Source: Stercorarius parasiticus (taxonomy: Eukaryota > Chordata > Aves > Charadriiformes > Stercorariidae). Taken from it: a DNA stretch of 64,000 nt. Positions within the stretch are counted from its first letter, which is position 1. Each line of letters opens with the position of its first letter. Shown here one piece after another: positions 62,166 to 64,000 of the stretch. The stretch lies in contig VWZL01005158.1 of assembly GCA_013396915.1 (NCBI GenBank), positions 254,622 through 318,621 of the forward strand, in the 5' to 3' direction. Position numbers and translations under genes: made by a program. The notes under the pieces were generated by a model. The model made no database searches and had not been told where the DNA came from. It worked only from the letters and a program-made list of their open reading frames with translations.

Positions 62166-64000
62166 CCCCAAGATCAATTCTCCCTCACTTTTCACATGTC
62201 TTCAATTATGCCTCCTACATCTCCATGTCTCTAGGTATTACATAGGCCCAGGACAGCTTTACTAGTGTTGTAATAAACCACCATACTACACAAATGACAC
62301 TTCACCGCCTGTCTCGAGACAGAGTGAATTAAAGAGGACGTGACGATGAACAGAAGGTCCCCCAAAATGATACTCTCAGCCTAAGTTTCCATGGCTTAAT
62401 CTGTGTTTTGGTTTAACAGGGAAGAACTCCATGGTGGCGTGTTGTCTTAGTGGCTGGAGTATGACATAAAGTAAACCCCATAAGTTCAAAGTGTCTCGCT
62501 GTTTACGGGAATCCCACCACCCGAGAACTGGCAGGAGCGTCCCGGATTACTCATCTGCATTAACTCTTTGGATAAACATTCTCCTGTTGAGCGTAAGGTC
62601 GAGCTGCCCATTCCCTGACAAAAACCCATGTTCAAAAATAAACACAACGTATGTCTGAATTATGGGCTTATTTGAAAAAAAAAAAAAAGAAAGATATATT
62701 TACACGAGGGTAGCTCATCATGACATGTTCGTATTCCAAACCAGCAAGTTCCCCTCCTGTGAGGGGACCTGGGAGGAATAATTACTATGGAACAGAGATC
62801 TAAATATTAATGAGTGACAGCCCTTCGAGGAGCAAGCGCAGCGTTCAGCCCTGCCAGCTGTGCGAGATGCAAGTTTGGGGATGGCTTTGTAACTCTTGCT
62901 CCGCAGTGAGCTTGGACGGCAGCGGAGCTGGCAGACACGCCGGGGTTGCTGCAGCGCCGCTTCTGAGAGCTGGGCTGGGAAAGCGATCTAATGCTCTAAT
63001 GACAGAAACACCTACGTCTCCCACATACACCATAATAAATTATTGGCATCAATTGAATTTCCATGATGTCAAATAAGTGTGAAGGAAAATAGACTGCAGC
63101 TAAATGGAGGAAGGGAGCATGGAGCAAAAACACAGGAAAGCATGGTTGGTTTCTGGGGTTTTTTTTTTTGCTTTTAGAAGGAGGCGGCACGTTTAAAAGT
63201 AAGAATTGAAACAGAAACCCAACTCACAATGACGACTGCTCAGAGATTCTACTTAAGAGCAGCCCTGCAAGCCCACCAGATTTTGTAACGTAATTGTACG
63301 CATCTAGCGCCGCAGGTTAAAGCAAGGTTAAGTGTGCATTGATGGTAAATAATATTCAAGGCAAAAGAGTCCGGAGATACCTCTATCCCACAAACTGCCT
63401 TTAAAGACAACTCATCAATAATAATTTCTATAGAAAATTAGAAATCCGAAAGAGCAGAGAATTATGCTTGCAATGCAGCACACACCTAAATTGTTTCATA
63501 AGCGCACATTTTCATTTTACTATTAAGCAGCAATGTGACATCATTCCCATTTTCCCTATTTGACTTTCCCCACCAGTTCTCTAACTTTGTTTTGTTTTTT
63601 TTTTTAAACTGCAAAAGGGATGGACTTCTAGTAAAGCTCAGAGCCTATACACTGCTGTTTAGCATTAGCAAAGCAATAATGTTTATAATCCAGTGTTGCA
63701 GATACCAGCGTCAAAAGAACAGAATAACATGATGTTATTCACTGGGAAAAAAAACACCCCTCAACTGATTCTGTGCTCTGAGAACATAAACAACCGTCAC
63801 CTCTGAAAGGGGAGGGCTTCCCAAATAATCTAATCCTGGGAACCTTCTGGGTCCTGCTAATCGCAGACGAAGTTGTCTGGTCGCTACAAAGAAATGGAAA
63901 GATAAGACCCCAAGAAGCCATACATCCTAGATGGGCCAGCTCTAAGCCCTAAGTGCCAGGGTTGGTACTGAAAACCGTTTCCTTGGAGTAAAACATGACA
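62166..64000. other. Intergenic, A-run and a CG-bearing segment
   Basis: A14 at about 62675-62688. 62815-62995 is CG-bearing and open on + with a CQLCEMQVWGWLCNSCS motif that imitates a zinc-binding knuckle; it has no splice support and I take it as chance. Nothing else recognised. Confidence 0.35.

Noticed and set aside
62812..63076. Zinc-knuckle-like CQLC...CNSC peptide
   Set aside because: Single short motif in an otherwise unstructured frame without splice sites; chance is the simplest explanation.
1..64000. CRISPR arrays, tRNA or rRNA genes, bacterial operons, integrated viral genes
   Set aside because: No regular spaced repeats, no tRNA B-box with matching arms, no retroviral pol/env-like frames. 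The sequence is vertebrate non-coding DNA apart from the left-end gene.

Overview
This is vertebrate nuclear DNA, almost certainly from a bird. The clearest evidence is a CR1 LINE 3' end at 7170-7762. It carries the octamer-type terminal repeat and a long 3' UTR, and CR1 is the dominant avian LINE. There are also faint traces of old MIR-type SINEs, an overall AT-leaning and repeat-poor sequence, and GT-AG introns. There are no bacterial operons, ribosome binding sites, CRISPR arrays, tRNA genes or rRNA genes. Three runs of N sit inside A or T homopolymers, as expected of a draft assembly.

The only gene I can support firmly is at the left edge, on the + strand. It is the 3' part of a protein-coding gene in at least four exons: 188-281, 1468-1635, 4828-5037 and 5889-6283. 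The three internal introns are all phase 1. The exons join into one uninterrupted frame of 288 residues plus stop, followed by a short 3' UTR and an AATAAA signal at 6566-6571. The second exon has no ATG and is invisible to a simple ORF scan; I found it from its splice sites and frame. The C-terminal half is a long helical coiled-coil region. I do not recognise the family. The 5' end lies outside the window.

From about 6.6 kb to the right end (over 57 kb) there is no gene I can call with confidence. The stretch holds the CR1 copy, several MIR-like fragments, microsatellites and homopolymers, and isolated CpG-dense islets at roughly 9.04-9.36, 36.48-36.62, 45.1-45.26 and 56.83-56.96 kb. It also holds some splice-site-bounded short open segments. 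The most interesting is a set of five - strand candidate exons between 57.2 and 43.9 kb whose reading phases chain together; this is speculative. Otherwise the region resembles an intergenic gene desert or a very large intron, where conserved regulatory elements or lncRNAs would be the expected content. No exotic system is visible. The long single-exon ORFs of 140-185 codons look like chance.
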